Shown piece by piece: positions 1 through 9,426 of a DNA stretch of 64,000 nt. This stretch comes from an uncultured Prevotellaceae bacterium. Lineage in GTDB: Bacteria; Bacteroidota; Bacteroidia; Bacteroidales; Muribaculaceae. The notes under the pieces were generated by a model. The model had not been told where the DNA came from. It searched no databases and saw only the letters and a list, made by a program, of their open reading frames with translations. Every line of letters starts with the position of its first letter. Positions within the stretch are counted from its first letter, which is position 1. Made by a program: the position numbers and the translations under genes. Location of the stretch: the NCBI GenBank assembly GCA_900318335.1, contig ONKF01000002.1, forward strand, positions 60,151-124,150. The letters are read 5' to 3'.

Positions 1-78
1 TCCTGCTTCGCCGCCTCCCTTTCCATCGCTTTATCGTCGGCAAGTGACGGTTTATTGACAGGAAAATCGTTTATCTTA

Positions 79-110
79 TTTGTGAGTGTCGTCAGTTAGG
101 GTTATCTTTG
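79..110 (+). promoter_or_regulatory. Bacteroidota-type promoter of the phosphodiester glycosidase gene
   Basis: A TTTG element at 79-82 and a TATCTTTG element at 103-110 are separated by 20 bases, matching the Bacteroidota sigma-ABfr pattern TTTG-N(19-21)-TAnnTTTG. The start codon is 28 bases downstream. Bases 1-78 hold no gene I can support. Confidence 0.75.
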
Positions 111-138
111 CATAACCGCTAACAACTAAATCTCGTGA

Positions 139-2598
139 ATGATGATGAATAGAAACTTCCTCATGTTGCTTATTCTCATGGCGCTCGGATGTGCCGTGAC
201 AAGTGCTCAATTTGTGATTGACGGGACAACTTATCAAGTTGACACGCTGGTTCACCGCCAGGTGGGGCCTGGCATGGTGAATACCATTGTGCGCATTCCC
301 GATTATCCCCTCAATGTCTATGTGATGGAGGTGGATCTCAATAATCCTAACAACCGCATCGAGACCACCATCGGATTCAACACGGTTGGCCGTACCGAGG
401 CCCTGACCAATGCCTACACCCGCAACCGCACCGCTACCAAGCGGCCGGTAGCCGCCTGTAATGCCAACTTCTGGGTCGTGTCGGGCAATGGGGCGCCGTG
501 GAGCAGTTTCCAGCTGGGCACGCCGCTGGGCGGTGTGGTGCGTAACGACACCACGCTGGTCAATGACAACACGACATGGGACTGGTGGAACGGGGGTCCC
601 ACGCGCACGGCTGCCGCTGCCATCACCCATGACAAGACCCTGGTGCTCGGGCGTCTCCAGTGGGACGGCACCATCAACAGCGATAAGTTTGCTCAACCAC
701 TGGTTTACCATAACATCAACCGCCGTGCCGTGGCGGGCGACATCTGCCTGTGGGGTCCCAACTACACGCGCACCCGCGAATTTGAGGATGACTGGACCGG
801 GTTTAACGAGCGGGGTAATAACCACACCGATAATTACTATCTGACCTTTGCCAGTGGCAATGGCTGGCAGACCAACGCGCCAATGGCGTTCACCGTCGCC
901 AGCATTGTCAAGGATGCCGACCGGCAGACGCTGGGCGATTATGATGCCTGCCTGACTGTCACGGGCGATAACAACAAGGCAGTGATGGCGTCACTCGCCG
1001 TGGGCGACGAGATTACTGTCACATCGGCATGGACAACCATCGAGGATGACGGGCCTCACGTGTGCCCTGACATCGAGAATCTGGTGTGGGGCAACGCACC
1101 CATCATGCACAATGGCGAGCTGCTGGGCCGCAATTATGATGAGACCTATAACAGCCAGGTGTATTCCCGCACTTGTTACGGCAGTAGTTCCGATGGCAAG
1201 CACCTCTATCTGCTTGTCATCGACAAGTCAACGAGTCCGCTCTATGGCCAGTCGGCTGGATGTCCCACCGCTGTGGCGTGCCAAATCCTGAAGCAGATGT
1301 GTCCCAACGTGACCGAGATTGTCAATATGGACGCTGGCGGTTCGGCCGAGATGATGATTGCCGGCAAAATCATCAATACCACCACCGAGGGCACTCCGCG
1401 TGCTGTGGCGTGCGGCTGGATGGTCGAAGCCGTGGGCGAGGAGGACAATGAACTGGCAAGCATCGCGTTTGACCTGCATCGCATCGACATGCCGCAATAC
1501 TCAACCGCCACACCGCGCATCTTGGGCTATAACCGCATCGGCGAATTGATTGACGAGGACGTGCAGGGCGTTACGTTGTCGTGCGACGAATCGTTGGGCA
1601 CTACAAGCGGCAATACCTTCATGGCCAGTGGCAATGTATCTGATGGTATTCTGATGGCGTCATTGGACGGAATGACGGCGACTGTGCCTGTGCGCATCAT
1701 TGCAGCTATACCAGCCATCACGCTGCATCCCATCCTTATCGACAACCGTGAATATCCCGTCGAGGTGACGGCCACAGTAAATGCTAACACCTATTTTTAC
1801 GACCCGTCAACCCTTCACTGGGACATCGGTGACGATGACGTGGCCACGGTCACTAACGGTGTGCTGCAGGGCAAGGCTGATGGCTTGACATGGTTGGGGT
1901 GCAGGGTCGGGCAGTATAGCGACACCACCCCTGTGATGGTCGAGATCAGCCCTGAGCCTTATCTGTACCAGCGTTGGGATGGCTGGACCTTTAAGGGCGC
2001 AGGCGCTAAGAATATTACCATCAACGAGGCAACTGGCGTCATCAGTTATACTTACAGCAACAACCGCGCCCCCTACTTGCAGATGAGTAAAGATATCCAA
2101 TTATATAGCCTGCCCGACGAAGTGGCAATTGATTTTTTCTCCACTATGCCCATCGATTATATACAGATTGATGCGCGCAATCGCTATCACACGACATCCA
2201 ATTTCCTTAGGATCGACCCCATCGACGGTGAAATGTTTCAGCCGGGCCAGGACTATCACATCATCCTCGATCTGGATGCGCTGGGCGGGGCTGACAACCT
2301 GGGGACTTTTCCCATCACTATCAAGTCCATCAAGTTCACCTTGAACAAGAGCGGTGAAGTCGGTGACCACATTTTGGCATTGGATCACTTCTATACCCAT
2401 TATTCCCACATCATCGAACCGCAAGGAATCAAGGGGGACGTCAATGGTGACGGCGAGATCAATATTGCTGATGTCAACGTCCTCATTGACCACATCTTGA
2501 CCGACACGATAAGCCAGAGGGCCGACGTCAATGACGATGGGGAAGTCAACATTGCCGACATCAACTTCGTCATCGATATCATCCTCAATTTTAATTAA
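139..2598 (+). CDS. Secreted phosphodiester glycosidase (NAGPA-like) with C-terminal dockerin-like repeats
   Basis: The 819-residue product begins with a signal peptide (about residues 1-23, hydrophobic core then TSA|Q). Residues about 60-435 resemble the phosphodiester glycosidase family (NAGPA/DUF2233), with the family hallmark NMDAGGSAEMM at about 396-406; members remove sugars joined through phosphodiesters. Residues about 440-620 look like Ig-type beta domains. Residues 766-817 form two dockerin-type calcium-binding repeats (GDVNGDGEINIADVN and a second DVNDDGEVNIADIN), and the protein ends two residues later. The start at 139 is the first of three consecutive Met codons after a good promoter. 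It probably acts on the cell surface or outside the cell; the substrate cannot be read from sequence. Confidence 0.85.
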   Translation: MMMNRNFLMLLILMALGCAVTSAQFVIDGTTYQVDTLVHRQVGPGMVNTIVRIPDYPLNVYVMEVDLNNPNNRIETTIGFNTVGRTEALTNAYTRNRTATKRPVAACNANFWVVSGNGAPWSSFQLGTPLGGVVRNDTTLVNDNTTWDWWNGGPTRTAAAAITHDKTLVLGRLQWDGTINSDKFAQPLVYHNINRRAVAGDICLWGPNYTRTREFEDDWTGFNERGNNHTDNYYLTFASGNGWQTNAPMAFTVASIVKDADRQTLGDYDACLTVTGDNNKAVMASLAVGDEITVTSAWTTIEDDGPHVCPDIENLVWGNAPIMHNGELLGRNYDETYNSQVYSRTCYGSSSDGKHLYLLVIDKSTSPLYGQSAGCPTAVACQILKQMCPNVTEIVNMDAGGSAEMMIAGKIINTTTEGTPRAVACGWMVEAVGEEDNELASIAFDLHRIDMPQYSTATPRILGYNRIGELIDEDVQGVTLSCDESLGTTSGNTFMASGNVSDGILMASLDGMTATVPVRIIAAIPAITLHPILIDNREYPVEVTATVNANTYFYDPSTLHWDIGDDDVATVTNGVLQGKADGLTWLGCRVGQYSDTTPVMVEISPEPYLYQRWDGWTFKGAGAKNITINEATGVISYTYSNNRAPYLQMSKDIQLYSLPDEVAIDFFSTMPIDYIQIDARNRYHTTSNFLRIDPIDGEMFQPGQDYHIILDLDALGGADNLGTFPITIKSIKFTLNKSGEVGDHILALDHFYTHYSHIIEPQGIKGDVNGDGEINIADVNVLIDHILTDTISQRADVNDDGEVNIADINFVIDIILNFN

Positions 2599-2654
2599 CG
2601 GTAATCGATTCATCAATAGTTGGGGATTTCGGGTGTGATGTGAAAAAAAAGCAG

Positions 2655-2662
2655 TACCTTTG
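2655..2662 (+). promoter_or_regulatory. -7 element (TACCTTTG) for the suf operon
   Basis: TACCTTTG follows an A-tract (2642-2650) and lies 36 bases before sufB. I see no clear TTTG -33 element at the usual spacing; TTTC at 2627-2630 is too far away. The short gap 2599-2698 otherwise holds nothing obvious. Confidence 0.6.
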
Positions 2663-2698
2663 TGCCGCTTTTAGCACGAGCAAAGTTATTTTGACCGA

Positions 2699-4159
2699 AT
2701 GAAAGAGAACGAAAAACCCGAAAAAGGGAATCAGATTATAGAGGAAGCGGCACAAGCCGAGTACAAGTATGGCTTTGTGACCGATATCGAGACCGAGGTG
2801 ATCCCCAAAGGACTTGACGAGGATGTGGTGCGCCGCATCTCGTCGCTCAAGGGAGAGCCCGAGTGGTTGCTGGAGTTCCGCCTGAAGGCCTACCGCCACT
2901 GGCTGACACTCAAGGCTCCCACGTGGGGTCACGTCCATGTGCCCGAGATTGACTTTCAGGACATCAGCTACTATGCCGCCCCGCGGCAGAAGAAGGCTGG
3001 CGAGGTCAAGGAGATTGACCCCGAATTGAAGAAAACCTTCGACAAGCTGGGAATCCCCCTCGAGGAGCAGATGCGCCTGAGTGGCATGGCCGTTGATGCC
3101 GTGATGGACAGCGTGAGCGTCAAGACGACCTACCGTGAGCGTCTGGCCGAGTTGGGCGTCATCTTCTGCTCCATTAGCGAGGCGGTGAAGGACTATCCCG
3201 ACCTGGTGCGCAAGTACTTGGGCAAGGTGGTGCCTTATACCGACAATTTCTATGCCGCATTGAATTCGGCCGTGTTCAGCGACGGCTCGTTTGTCTATAT
3301 CCCCAAGGGCGTGCGTTGCCCCATGGAGTTGTCAACCTACTTCCGCATCAATGCTGCCCAGACGGGTCAGTTTGAGCGCACGCTCATCGTGGCCGATGAC
3401 GATGCCTATGTCTCCTATCTGGAGGGTTGTACGGCACCCATGCGTGACGAGAACCAGCTGCATGCCGCCATTGTGGAGATTATTGTCGAGGACCGTGCCG
3501 AGGTCAAGTACAGCACCGTCCAGAACTGGTATCCCGGTGATAAGGACGGTAAGGGAGGCATTTACAACCTGGTGACCAAGCGCGGATTGTGCCGCGGTGA
3601 CCACAGCAAGCTCTCGTGGACCCAGGTCGAGACCGGCAGCGCCATCACGTGGAAATACCCCAGCTGTGTGCTCAAGGGTGACCACTCGGTTGGCGAGTTC
3701 TATAGCGTGGCATTGACCAACAACTGGCAGGAGGCCGACACTGGCACCAAGATGATCCACTTGGGCAAGAACAGCACAAGTACCATCGTGAGCAAGGGCA
3801 TCAGTGCAGGACACAGCCAGAACAGCTACCGAGGCATGGTTAAGATTGCCCCCAAGGCCACCGGATGCCGCAATTTCACCCAGTGTGACAGCCTGTTGCT
3901 GAGCGACACCAGTGGAGCCCACACTTTCCCCGTCATCGAGGTGGGTAACGACACATCGGTGGTTGAGCACGAGGCTACGACGAGTAAAATCAACGAGGAC
4001 CAGATTTTCTACTGCAACCAGCGCGGTATCTCTACCGAGGACGCTGTGGGACTCATCGTTAATGGCTATGCCAAGGAGGTGATGGCCAAGTTGCCTATGG
4101 AGTTTGCCGTCGAGGCCCAGAAACTTCTCAGCGTATCGCTCGAGGGTTCGGTAGGATAA
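2699..4159 (+). CDS. sufB: Fe-S cluster assembly scaffold subunit SufB
   Basis: The 486-residue product is close to the usual SufB length and matches the family along its whole length, with the C-terminal beta-helix core and the conserved Cys in [11 protein letters not shown]. SufB forms the SufBCD cytosolic scaffold on which Fe-S clusters are built. It is the first gene of sufB-sufC-sufD-sufS, with its own -7 element upstream. Unlike Enterobacteria there is no sufA or sufE next to it. A 9-base repeat cluster separates it from sufC. Confidence 0.97.
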   Translation: MKENEKPEKGNQIIEEAAQAEYKYGFVTDIETEVIPKGLDEDVVRRISSLKGEPEWLLEFRLKAYRHWLTLKAPTWGHVHVPEIDFQDISYYAAPRQKKAGEVKEIDPELKKTFDKLGIPLEEQMRLSGMAVDAVMDSVSVKTTYRERLAELGVIFCSISEAVKDYPDLVRKYLGKVVPYTDNFYAALNSAVFSDGSFVYIPKGVRCPMELSTYFRINAAQTGQFERTLIVADDDAYVSYLEGCTAPMRDENQLHAAIVEIIVEDRAEVKYSTVQNWYPGDKDGKGGIYNLVTKRGLCRGDHSKLSWTQVETGSAITWKYPSCVLKGDHSVGEFYSVALTNNWQEADTGTKMIHLGKNSTSTIVSKGISAGHSQNSYRGMVKIAPKATGCRNFTQCDSLLLSDTSGAHTFPVIEVGNDTSVVEHEATTSKINEDQIFYCNQRGISTEDAVGLIVNGYAKEVMAKLPMEFAVEAQKLLSVSLEGSVG

Positions 4160-4167
4160 ACCAGAAA

Positions 4168-4208
4168 TCTAGGTATTCTAGTAATTCTAGACTATCTAGG
4201 TCATCCAG
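4168..4208. repeat. Five-copy 9-base repeat between sufB and sufC
   Basis: TCTAG recurs at 4168, 4177, 4186 and 4195, then TCCAG at 4204, so the spacing is exactly 9 bases each time while the four bases between differ. CTAG is its own reverse complement, so the array can fold on itself. It starts 8 bases after the sufB stop codon. Confidence 0.85.
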
Positions 4209-4236
4209 AAAAAGAAATCAATAAAACGAAAATATC

Positions 4237-4995
4237 ATGTTAGTAATTAAGGATTTACAGGCCTCAATCGAGGATAAGCAGATTTTGAAGGGCATCAACC
4301 TGACCGTCAAGCCCGGTGAGGTGCATGCCATCATGGGCCCCAATGGCTCGGGTAAGAGCACCTTGAGCGCTGTTCTCACGGGAAACCCCGCCTATACCGT
4401 CACTGGCGGTAGCGTTGAGTTCTATGGTAAGGACCTGCTCGCCCTTTCACCCGAGGACCGTGCCCACGAGGGTCTGTTCTTGAGTTTCCAGTATCCCGTT
4501 GAGATTCCTGGTGTGTCGATGGTCAACTTCATGCGCACTGCCTTGAACGAGAAGCGCAAGTACTTCGGTCAGGAGCCGTTGAGCGCTGCCGACTTCCTCA
4601 AGATCATGCGCGAGAAGCGCACTATTGTGCAACTCGACAACAAGCTCGCTTCGCGTGCCGTCAACGAGGGCTTCTCGGGCGGTGAGAAGAAGCGCAACGA
4701 GATTTTCCAGATGGCGATGCTCGAGCCCAAGTTGAGTATCCTCGACGAGACCGACAGCGGTCTGGATATCGATGCCCTGCGTGTCGTCGCCAATGGTGTG
4801 AACACCCTCAAGAGCAAGGACAACGCCACTATCGTCATCACCCACTACCAGCGTCTGCTGGACTATATCAAGCCCGACTTCGTGCACGTGCTCTACAAGG
4901 GACGCATCGTCATGAGCGCTGGCCCCGAGTTGGCACTCGAGCTCGAGGAGAAAGGGTATGACTGGATTAAGGAACAAGTCGATTCACAGCAATAA
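4237..4995 (+). CDS. sufC: Fe-S cluster assembly ATPase SufC
   Basis: The 252-residue ABC-type ATPase has Walker A (GPNGSGKST, about residues 35-43), the signature FSGGEKKRNEI and a Walker B region ending LSILDETDSGLDID, the form typical of SufC rather than of transporters. It has no membrane segment; SufC drives conformational change in the SufBCD complex. It lies 77 bases after sufB and 8 bases before sufD on the same strand, consistent with one operon. Confidence 0.97.
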   Translation: MLVIKDLQASIEDKQILKGINLTVKPGEVHAIMGPNGSGKSTLSAVLTGNPAYTVTGGSVEFYGKDLLALSPEDRAHEGLFLSFQYPVEIPGVSMVNFMRTALNEKRKYFGQEPLSAADFLKIMREKRTIVQLDNKLASRAVNEGFSGGEKKRNEIFQMAMLEPKLSILDETDSGLDIDALRVVANGVNTLKSKDNATIVITHYQRLLDYIKPDFVHVLYKGRIVMSAGPELALELEEKGYDWIKEQVDSQQ

Positions 4996-5003
4996 CGCGA
5001 CAC

Positions 5004-6353
5004 ATGAACGCACTCAAGCAATATATCGACCTGTATGACGAGAGCCGCGAGGTGATCGAGCAGCAGTCACCCGCGTTGCTGAACAACCTTCGCCGGATTG
5101 CCCGCGAGCACTTGGAGAACGCCCGCCTGCCGCGCAAGGGCAGCGAGGACTATGAGGCAACCGATCTCGAGGAGGTTTTCGCTCACGATTATGGCGTGAA
5201 CGTGAACCGTCTGCCCTTTGACGCCGACCCTGCCGAGACATTCCACTGTGATGTCCCCAACATGAGCACCTGCTTGTACTATAGCAGCAATGACGCCTTC
5301 CACAGCAGCCCCACTGCCGAGCGCAACATCGGCCAGGTGGTGGTAGAGCCTTTCAGCATGGCAACGGTGGACTATCCCGAACTGATGACTTCCTATTATG
5401 GCCAGTTGGCGCGCATGAGCGACCCCACTGTGGCGCTCAATACCCTGCTGGTCCAGGACGGCCTGTTCATCTATGTGCCCGACGGAGTTGTCGCCGAGCG
5501 TCCCATCCAGTTGGTCAACATCTTCAATGCCGCGCTCGACATGATGGTGCAGCGCCGTCTGCTCATCGTTGTGGGCAAGAACGCCGCCATCAAGCTGCTC
5601 ACTTGTGATCATACCCAGAGCCCCGACTACCATTACCTGAACAACCAGGTCATCGAGATTGTGGCTATGCAGGGCAGTACCATCGATTACTATGATATGG
5701 AGGAGAGCACTCCGCTCACCCGTCGTGTGTCGTCAATCTATGTTGATCAGCACGAGGGCAGCAATGTGCTTATCGACGGCATCACGCTCACCAACGGTTT
5801 CACACGCAATAACTACCACGTTGAGGTCAACGGCGAGCATGCCGAAACCCAACTGTTGGGCATGACCATCGCCAGTGGTCAGCAGCATGTGGACAGCCAC
5901 ACGTTCATCAGCCACAACGCGCCTCGCTGCCACAGCAACGAGATGTTCAAGTATGTGCTCAATGACAGTGCGGTGGGTGCTTTTGCCGGTAAGATACTGG
6001 TGAAGCCTGATTGCCCGCGTGTCGAGGCTTACCAGGGCAACCGCAACCTGTGTGGAGCCCCAACGGCCAAGATGTATACCAAGCCCCAGCTCGAAATCTA
6101 TACCGACGACGTGATGTGTTCCCACGGATCGGCTGTCGGCCAGCTCGACGAGGAGGCACTGTTCTATATGCACACCCGTGGCATCAGCATCGAGGAGGCC
6201 CGCAGGTTGTTGATGCAGGCCTTTGTGGCCGATGTTATCGATGGCGTGCGTCTCGACGCCCTCAAGGATCGTCTGCACTACCTGGTGGAGAAGCGCTTTG
6301 CCGGCACCCTGAGCAACTGCGCCGGTTGCATGGCCGCCTGCAAGAAGAACTAA
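5004..6353 (+). CDS. sufD: Fe-S cluster assembly protein SufD
   Basis: The 449-residue product carries the SufBD core in its second half (RNNYHVEVNGEHAETQLLG, then EVMCSHG-like CSHGSAVGQLDEEALFYMHTRG). SufD pairs with SufB and SufC. The C-terminal tail ends with a cysteine-rich stretch, NCAGCMAACKKN, as in several Bacteroidota SufD proteins. It starts 8 bases after sufC and ends 39 bases before sufS. Confidence 0.96.
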   Translation: MNALKQYIDLYDESREVIEQQSPALLNNLRRIAREHLENARLPRKGSEDYEATDLEEVFAHDYGVNVNRLPFDADPAETFHCDVPNMSTCLYYSSNDAFHSSPTAERNIGQVVVEPFSMATVDYPELMTSYYGQLARMSDPTVALNTLLVQDGLFIYVPDGVVAERPIQLVNIFNAALDMMVQRRLLIVVGKNAAIKLLTCDHTQSPDYHYLNNQVIEIVAMQGSTIDYYDMEESTPLTRRVSSIYVDQHEGSNVLIDGITLTNGFTRNNYHVEVNGEHAETQLLGMTIASGQQHVDSHTFISHNAPRCHSNEMFKYVLNDSAVGAFAGKILVKPDCPRVEAYQGNRNLCGAPTAKMYTKPQLEIYTDDVMCSHGSAVGQLDEEALFYMHTRGISIEEARRLLMQAFVADVIDGVRLDALKDRLHYLVEKRFAGTLSNCAGCMAACKKN

Positions 6354-6392
6354 AAACTGCTTTTTCGAGAATAGAAAACTTTATACTGAACA

Positions 6393-7604
6393 ATGGATAT
6401 CAACAAGATTAGAGAGGACTATCCCATCCTTCAGCGCCAGATTGAGGGAAGGCCGCTCATCTATCTCGACAATGCCGCCACGTCCCAGACGCCTCGACCT
6501 GTCGTGGAGGCCATCGACAAGATGTACTACCACTACAAGGCCAACGTGCATCGTGGCGTGCACACCCTCTCGCAGGAGGCTACCGACATGGTGGAACTCA
6601 CGCGCGAGAAGGTGCGTGCCTTTATCAACGCGGGCAGTGTCGAGGAGGTCATCTTCACCCGTGGCACCACCGAGGGCATCAATCTCGTTGCCTCGTCATT
6701 CGGCCAGATGCTCGAAAATGGCGACGAAATCATCGTCACGGTCATGGAGCATCACAGCAACATCGTGCCTTGGCAGCTCATCGGTCAGCGCAAGCGTGTG
6801 ACCCTGCGTGTTGTGCCTATCGATGACTGTGGCCAGGTGGATATGGAAGCCTATGAGGACTTGTTCAGTGATAACACGCGTTTTGTCGCCCTGGCCCATG
6901 TGTCCAATGTCTTGGGTACGGTCAACCCCATCAAGCAGATGATAGACATTGCCCATCGCCACGATGTGCCCGTGCTCATCGACGGCGCCCAAGCCGCCCC
7001 CCACGTCAAGGTGGACGTGCGCGACTTGGACTGCGATTTCTATGCCTTCTCGAGCCACAAGATGTATGGTCCCGCTGGCGTTGGCATCCTCTATGGCAAG
7101 CGGTATTGGCTGGAGAAGATGCCGCCTTATCAGGGTGGGGGAGAGATGATAGGCCATGTGTCGTTTGAGCGCACTACCTTTGCCGACCTGCCCTTCAAGT
7201 TTGAGGCAGGCACTCCCGACTTTGTTGATATTGCTGCCTTTGGCGCTGCCATCGACTATGTGCAGGGACTTGGCTTGGATAATATCGCTGCCCACGAGCA
7301 TGAACTGCTCACGGCCGCTGTCCAGGGACTGAGCACAATCGACGGCATCCGCCTGTTCGGTACCGCACCTGGCAAGAGTGGCGTGGTGTCGTTCCTTGTC
7401 GGCGATATCAACAGTTACGACATGGGGCTCCTGCTTGACAAACTTGGCATTGCCGTGCGCACTGGCCACCATTGCGCCCAGCCGCTGATGGCGCGCTATG
7501 GCGTGACCGGTATGGTCCGCGCCTCGTTTGCCGTCTACAACACACTCGACGAGGTAGCCGCCTTTGTCGCTGCCACCCGCCGTGTCGCCACCATGCTCCA
7601 GTAG
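6393..7604 (+). CDS. sufS: Cysteine desulfurase SufS
   Basis: The 403-residue PLP enzyme takes sulfur from cysteine for Fe-S assembly. The PLP lysine is K223 in SSHKMYGPAG, and the persulfide-carrying cysteine is C361 in TGHHCAQP, which follows the group II (SufS) pattern. Its length matches the family. It closes the suf operon; no sufE or sufU partner is seen next to it. Confidence 0.97.
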   Translation: MDINKIREDYPILQRQIEGRPLIYLDNAATSQTPRPVVEAIDKMYYHYKANVHRGVHTLSQEATDMVELTREKVRAFINAGSVEEVIFTRGTTEGINLVASSFGQMLENGDEIIVTVMEHHSNIVPWQLIGQRKRVTLRVVPIDDCGQVDMEAYEDLFSDNTRFVALAHVSNVLGTVNPIKQMIDIAHRHDVPVLIDGAQAAPHVKVDVRDLDCDFYAFSSHKMYGPAGVGILYGKRYWLEKMPPYQGGGEMIGHVSFERTTFADLPFKFEAGTPDFVDIAAFGAAIDYVQGLGLDNIAAHEHELLTAAVQGLSTIDGIRLFGTAPGKSGVVSFLVGDINSYDMGLLLDKLGIAVRTGHHCAQPLMARYGVTGMVRASFAVYNTLDEVAAFVAATRRVATMLQ

Positions 7605-7638
7605 CGGTAGCGTGCTAGGGGCTTCTGATAATAAGGCT

Positions 7639-9111
7639 ATGAGAAGAATCTTGACTATACTGGCATTAGTGGTCTTGTGCTATGGCGCAAGCCATGCCGA
7701 CACATCGACGGTGATGGTGAAAATGGTTGATTCGGTATATATTTCCCTATCATCCATCATCAACAAGGGATTACCCGTGTTATATGTCCAAACGGTGGAT
7801 CAGGAAGAGCCCACCTGTGAATATGTGTCGGCTCCTCCGGGCAGCATGGGCCGCACCATACGCAATGCTACCAAGGTGCCTGGACGCCTCACGATATACC
7901 AGTACATCGACGGAATGGATAGTGTGATTTATGATAGCGGAGACTATGAGGAAGACGTGAGCGGCATGACCATCAGGATCCGTGGCAACACGAGCGCCTA
8001 TGCCGACAAGAAACCCTACAAAATCAAGTTGCAGAAGAAGAAAGATCTGCTCATGCGCGGCAATGAGGGCAAATTCAAGGACAAGGACTGGCTGCTCATC
8101 AAGGATCACTACCTGTTTGTCACCGCTGGATATATTGTCAGTGAACTGCTGAACATGCCTTGGACCCCTGGCCACCGTTTTGTCAATGTGATTCTGAACG
8201 ATGAGTACCGCGGGGTGTACTTGTTGTGTGAATCGGTCAAGCGCAATCCTGACTGCCGCATCAATGTGGATAAAACGACGGGTTACATCTTTGAGTGCGA
8301 TCCATACTGGTGGAACGAGGATGTTTATGTCACATCGCTCAAGTCGCCGGCCTATAATTTCACATTCAAGTATCCCGACAGTGATGATATCCTGCCCGAG
8401 CAATTGGATTACATGCAAGGGGTGGTGACAGATTACGAGAATAGCCTGAACAATACCAATTATCCCGACAAAATCGATGTCGTTTCGTTTGCTGCATGGT
8501 GCCTGGCCCATGATCTGATGGGTACTCAGGACTCTGGCGGAGCAAACCGCTACTATTATAAGTATGACAATACCGATACTTCCCGCATTGTGATGCCGGT
8601 CTTGTGGGACTTTGATATGGTCGAACGCACTACCTCACAGTGGTCTCGTTGCCACACGAGCCACTTCGATATGCTCTTTAACAACAGCAATCGGCAGTTT
8701 GTTGATGAGTTCGTGGCTCAGTGGCGTCGGGTAAAGCCCACTTTTTATGACGATTTTGTTGAAGCTATGAATGCTTTCACATCGTCGGCCGAGGGGCAGG
8801 CCCTTGTGGCCAGCTCGGCTCTTGAGTACCAGCGTTGGAATTTCGATTTGGAGGTCTTGGATTGTGCCGGTGACCGCAAGTATTGGTACCAGACGCGTGT
8901 CGAATGGATTGATCCGATGATTAATGCCCTTAATCCGATAGGTGACGTCAATATTGACGGCAAGGTGGAAATCGCTGATTGTACCTGGCTCATTGATTGG
9001 CTGCTCGACAGTGATGGCCCCGTCATGCATGCCTATGACGTGAATGGTAACAATGTTGTCTCGATAACCGATGTGACTTTGCTTATTGACCTGTTGCTCT
9101 CTGGCCATTAG
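7639..9111 (+). CDS. Secreted CotH-kinase family protein with dockerin-like C-terminus
   Basis: I place the start at the ATG at 7639 because the following residues form a clear signal peptide (about 1-21); an upstream in-frame Met would overlap sufS. The 490-residue product contains the CotH motifs RIRGNTSAYADKKPYKIKL and VNVILNDEYRGVYLL, and the metal-binding DFD (residues 324-326, in LWDFDMVERT). CotH proteins are atypical protein kinases. Residues 435-488 form two dockerin-like repeats (GDVNIDGKVEIADC and YDVNGNNVVSITDV), the second lacking some calcium-ligand acids. It begins 34 bases after sufS and may be read from the suf promoter. Confidence 0.85.
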   Translation: MRRILTILALVVLCYGASHADTSTVMVKMVDSVYISLSSIINKGLPVLYVQTVDQEEPTCEYVSAPPGSMGRTIRNATKVPGRLTIYQYIDGMDSVIYDSGDYEEDVSGMTIRIRGNTSAYADKKPYKIKLQKKKDLLMRGNEGKFKDKDWLLIKDHYLFVTAGYIVSELLNMPWTPGHRFVNVILNDEYRGVYLLCESVKRNPDCRINVDKTTGYIFECDPYWWNEDVYVTSLKSPAYNFTFKYPDSDDILPEQLDYMQGVVTDYENSLNNTNYPDKIDVVSFAAWCLAHDLMGTQDSGGANRYYYKYDNTDTSRIVMPVLWDFDMVERTTSQWSRCHTSHFDMLFNNSNRQFVDEFVAQWRRVKPTFYDDFVEAMNAFTSSAEGQALVASSALEYQRWNFDLEVLDCAGDRKYWYQTRVEWIDPMINALNPIGDVNIDGKVEIADCTWLIDWLLDSDGPVMHAYDVNGNNVVSITDVTLLIDLLLSGH

Positions 9112-9142
9112 ACTTCGGTTTCTAACCTATACAAAATAGAAG

Positions 9143-9166
9143 AAGACAAGGTTCCCACCTTGTCTT
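9143..9166 (+). terminator. Rho-independent terminator after the CotH gene
   Basis: A perfect 10-bp stem, AAGACAAGGT paired with ACCTTGTCTT around a TCCC loop, is followed by TTCTCTTTTTT. It lies 31 bases after the stop codon of the CotH gene. Confidence 0.9.
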
Positions 9167-9369
9167 TTCTCTTTTTTAGTGTTCTGAAGCCTAAAAACTT
9201 TTAACTAAACCCAAATGCTCATGGAAATTAGAATTAGGTCAAAACAATGTTTATTCTTTGTCGTATGTTCTGATTTGACGTTACAAAGAAAAATAATCAT
9301 TGGCAAGTAGCAAAATAAATTCTACTAATCGCCCATTTTTTTCGGTAAACCGCCAAAATGATAGAAAGT

Positions 9370-9393
9370 CGCGGCATCAAAACTCATGCCACG
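9370..9393 (-). terminator. Possible hairpin terminator of the glycosyltransferase run
   Basis: CGCGGCAT (9370-9377) pairs with ATGCCACG (9386-9393) with one G-U pair. It sits 33 bases past the glycosyltransferase stop codon, but the following minus-strand bases are only moderately U-rich. The rest of the 9167-9426 gap is AT-rich and shows no gene I can support. Confidence 0.45.
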
Positions 9394-9426
9394 GCTTGAT
9401 TGATCAAAATTTTAATGAATTGGGAA

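Noticed and set aside
1-78. Possible start of a minus-strand gene at the left edge
   Set aside because: A short open frame can be read leftwards from about base 27, but too little sequence is present and no promoter supports it.
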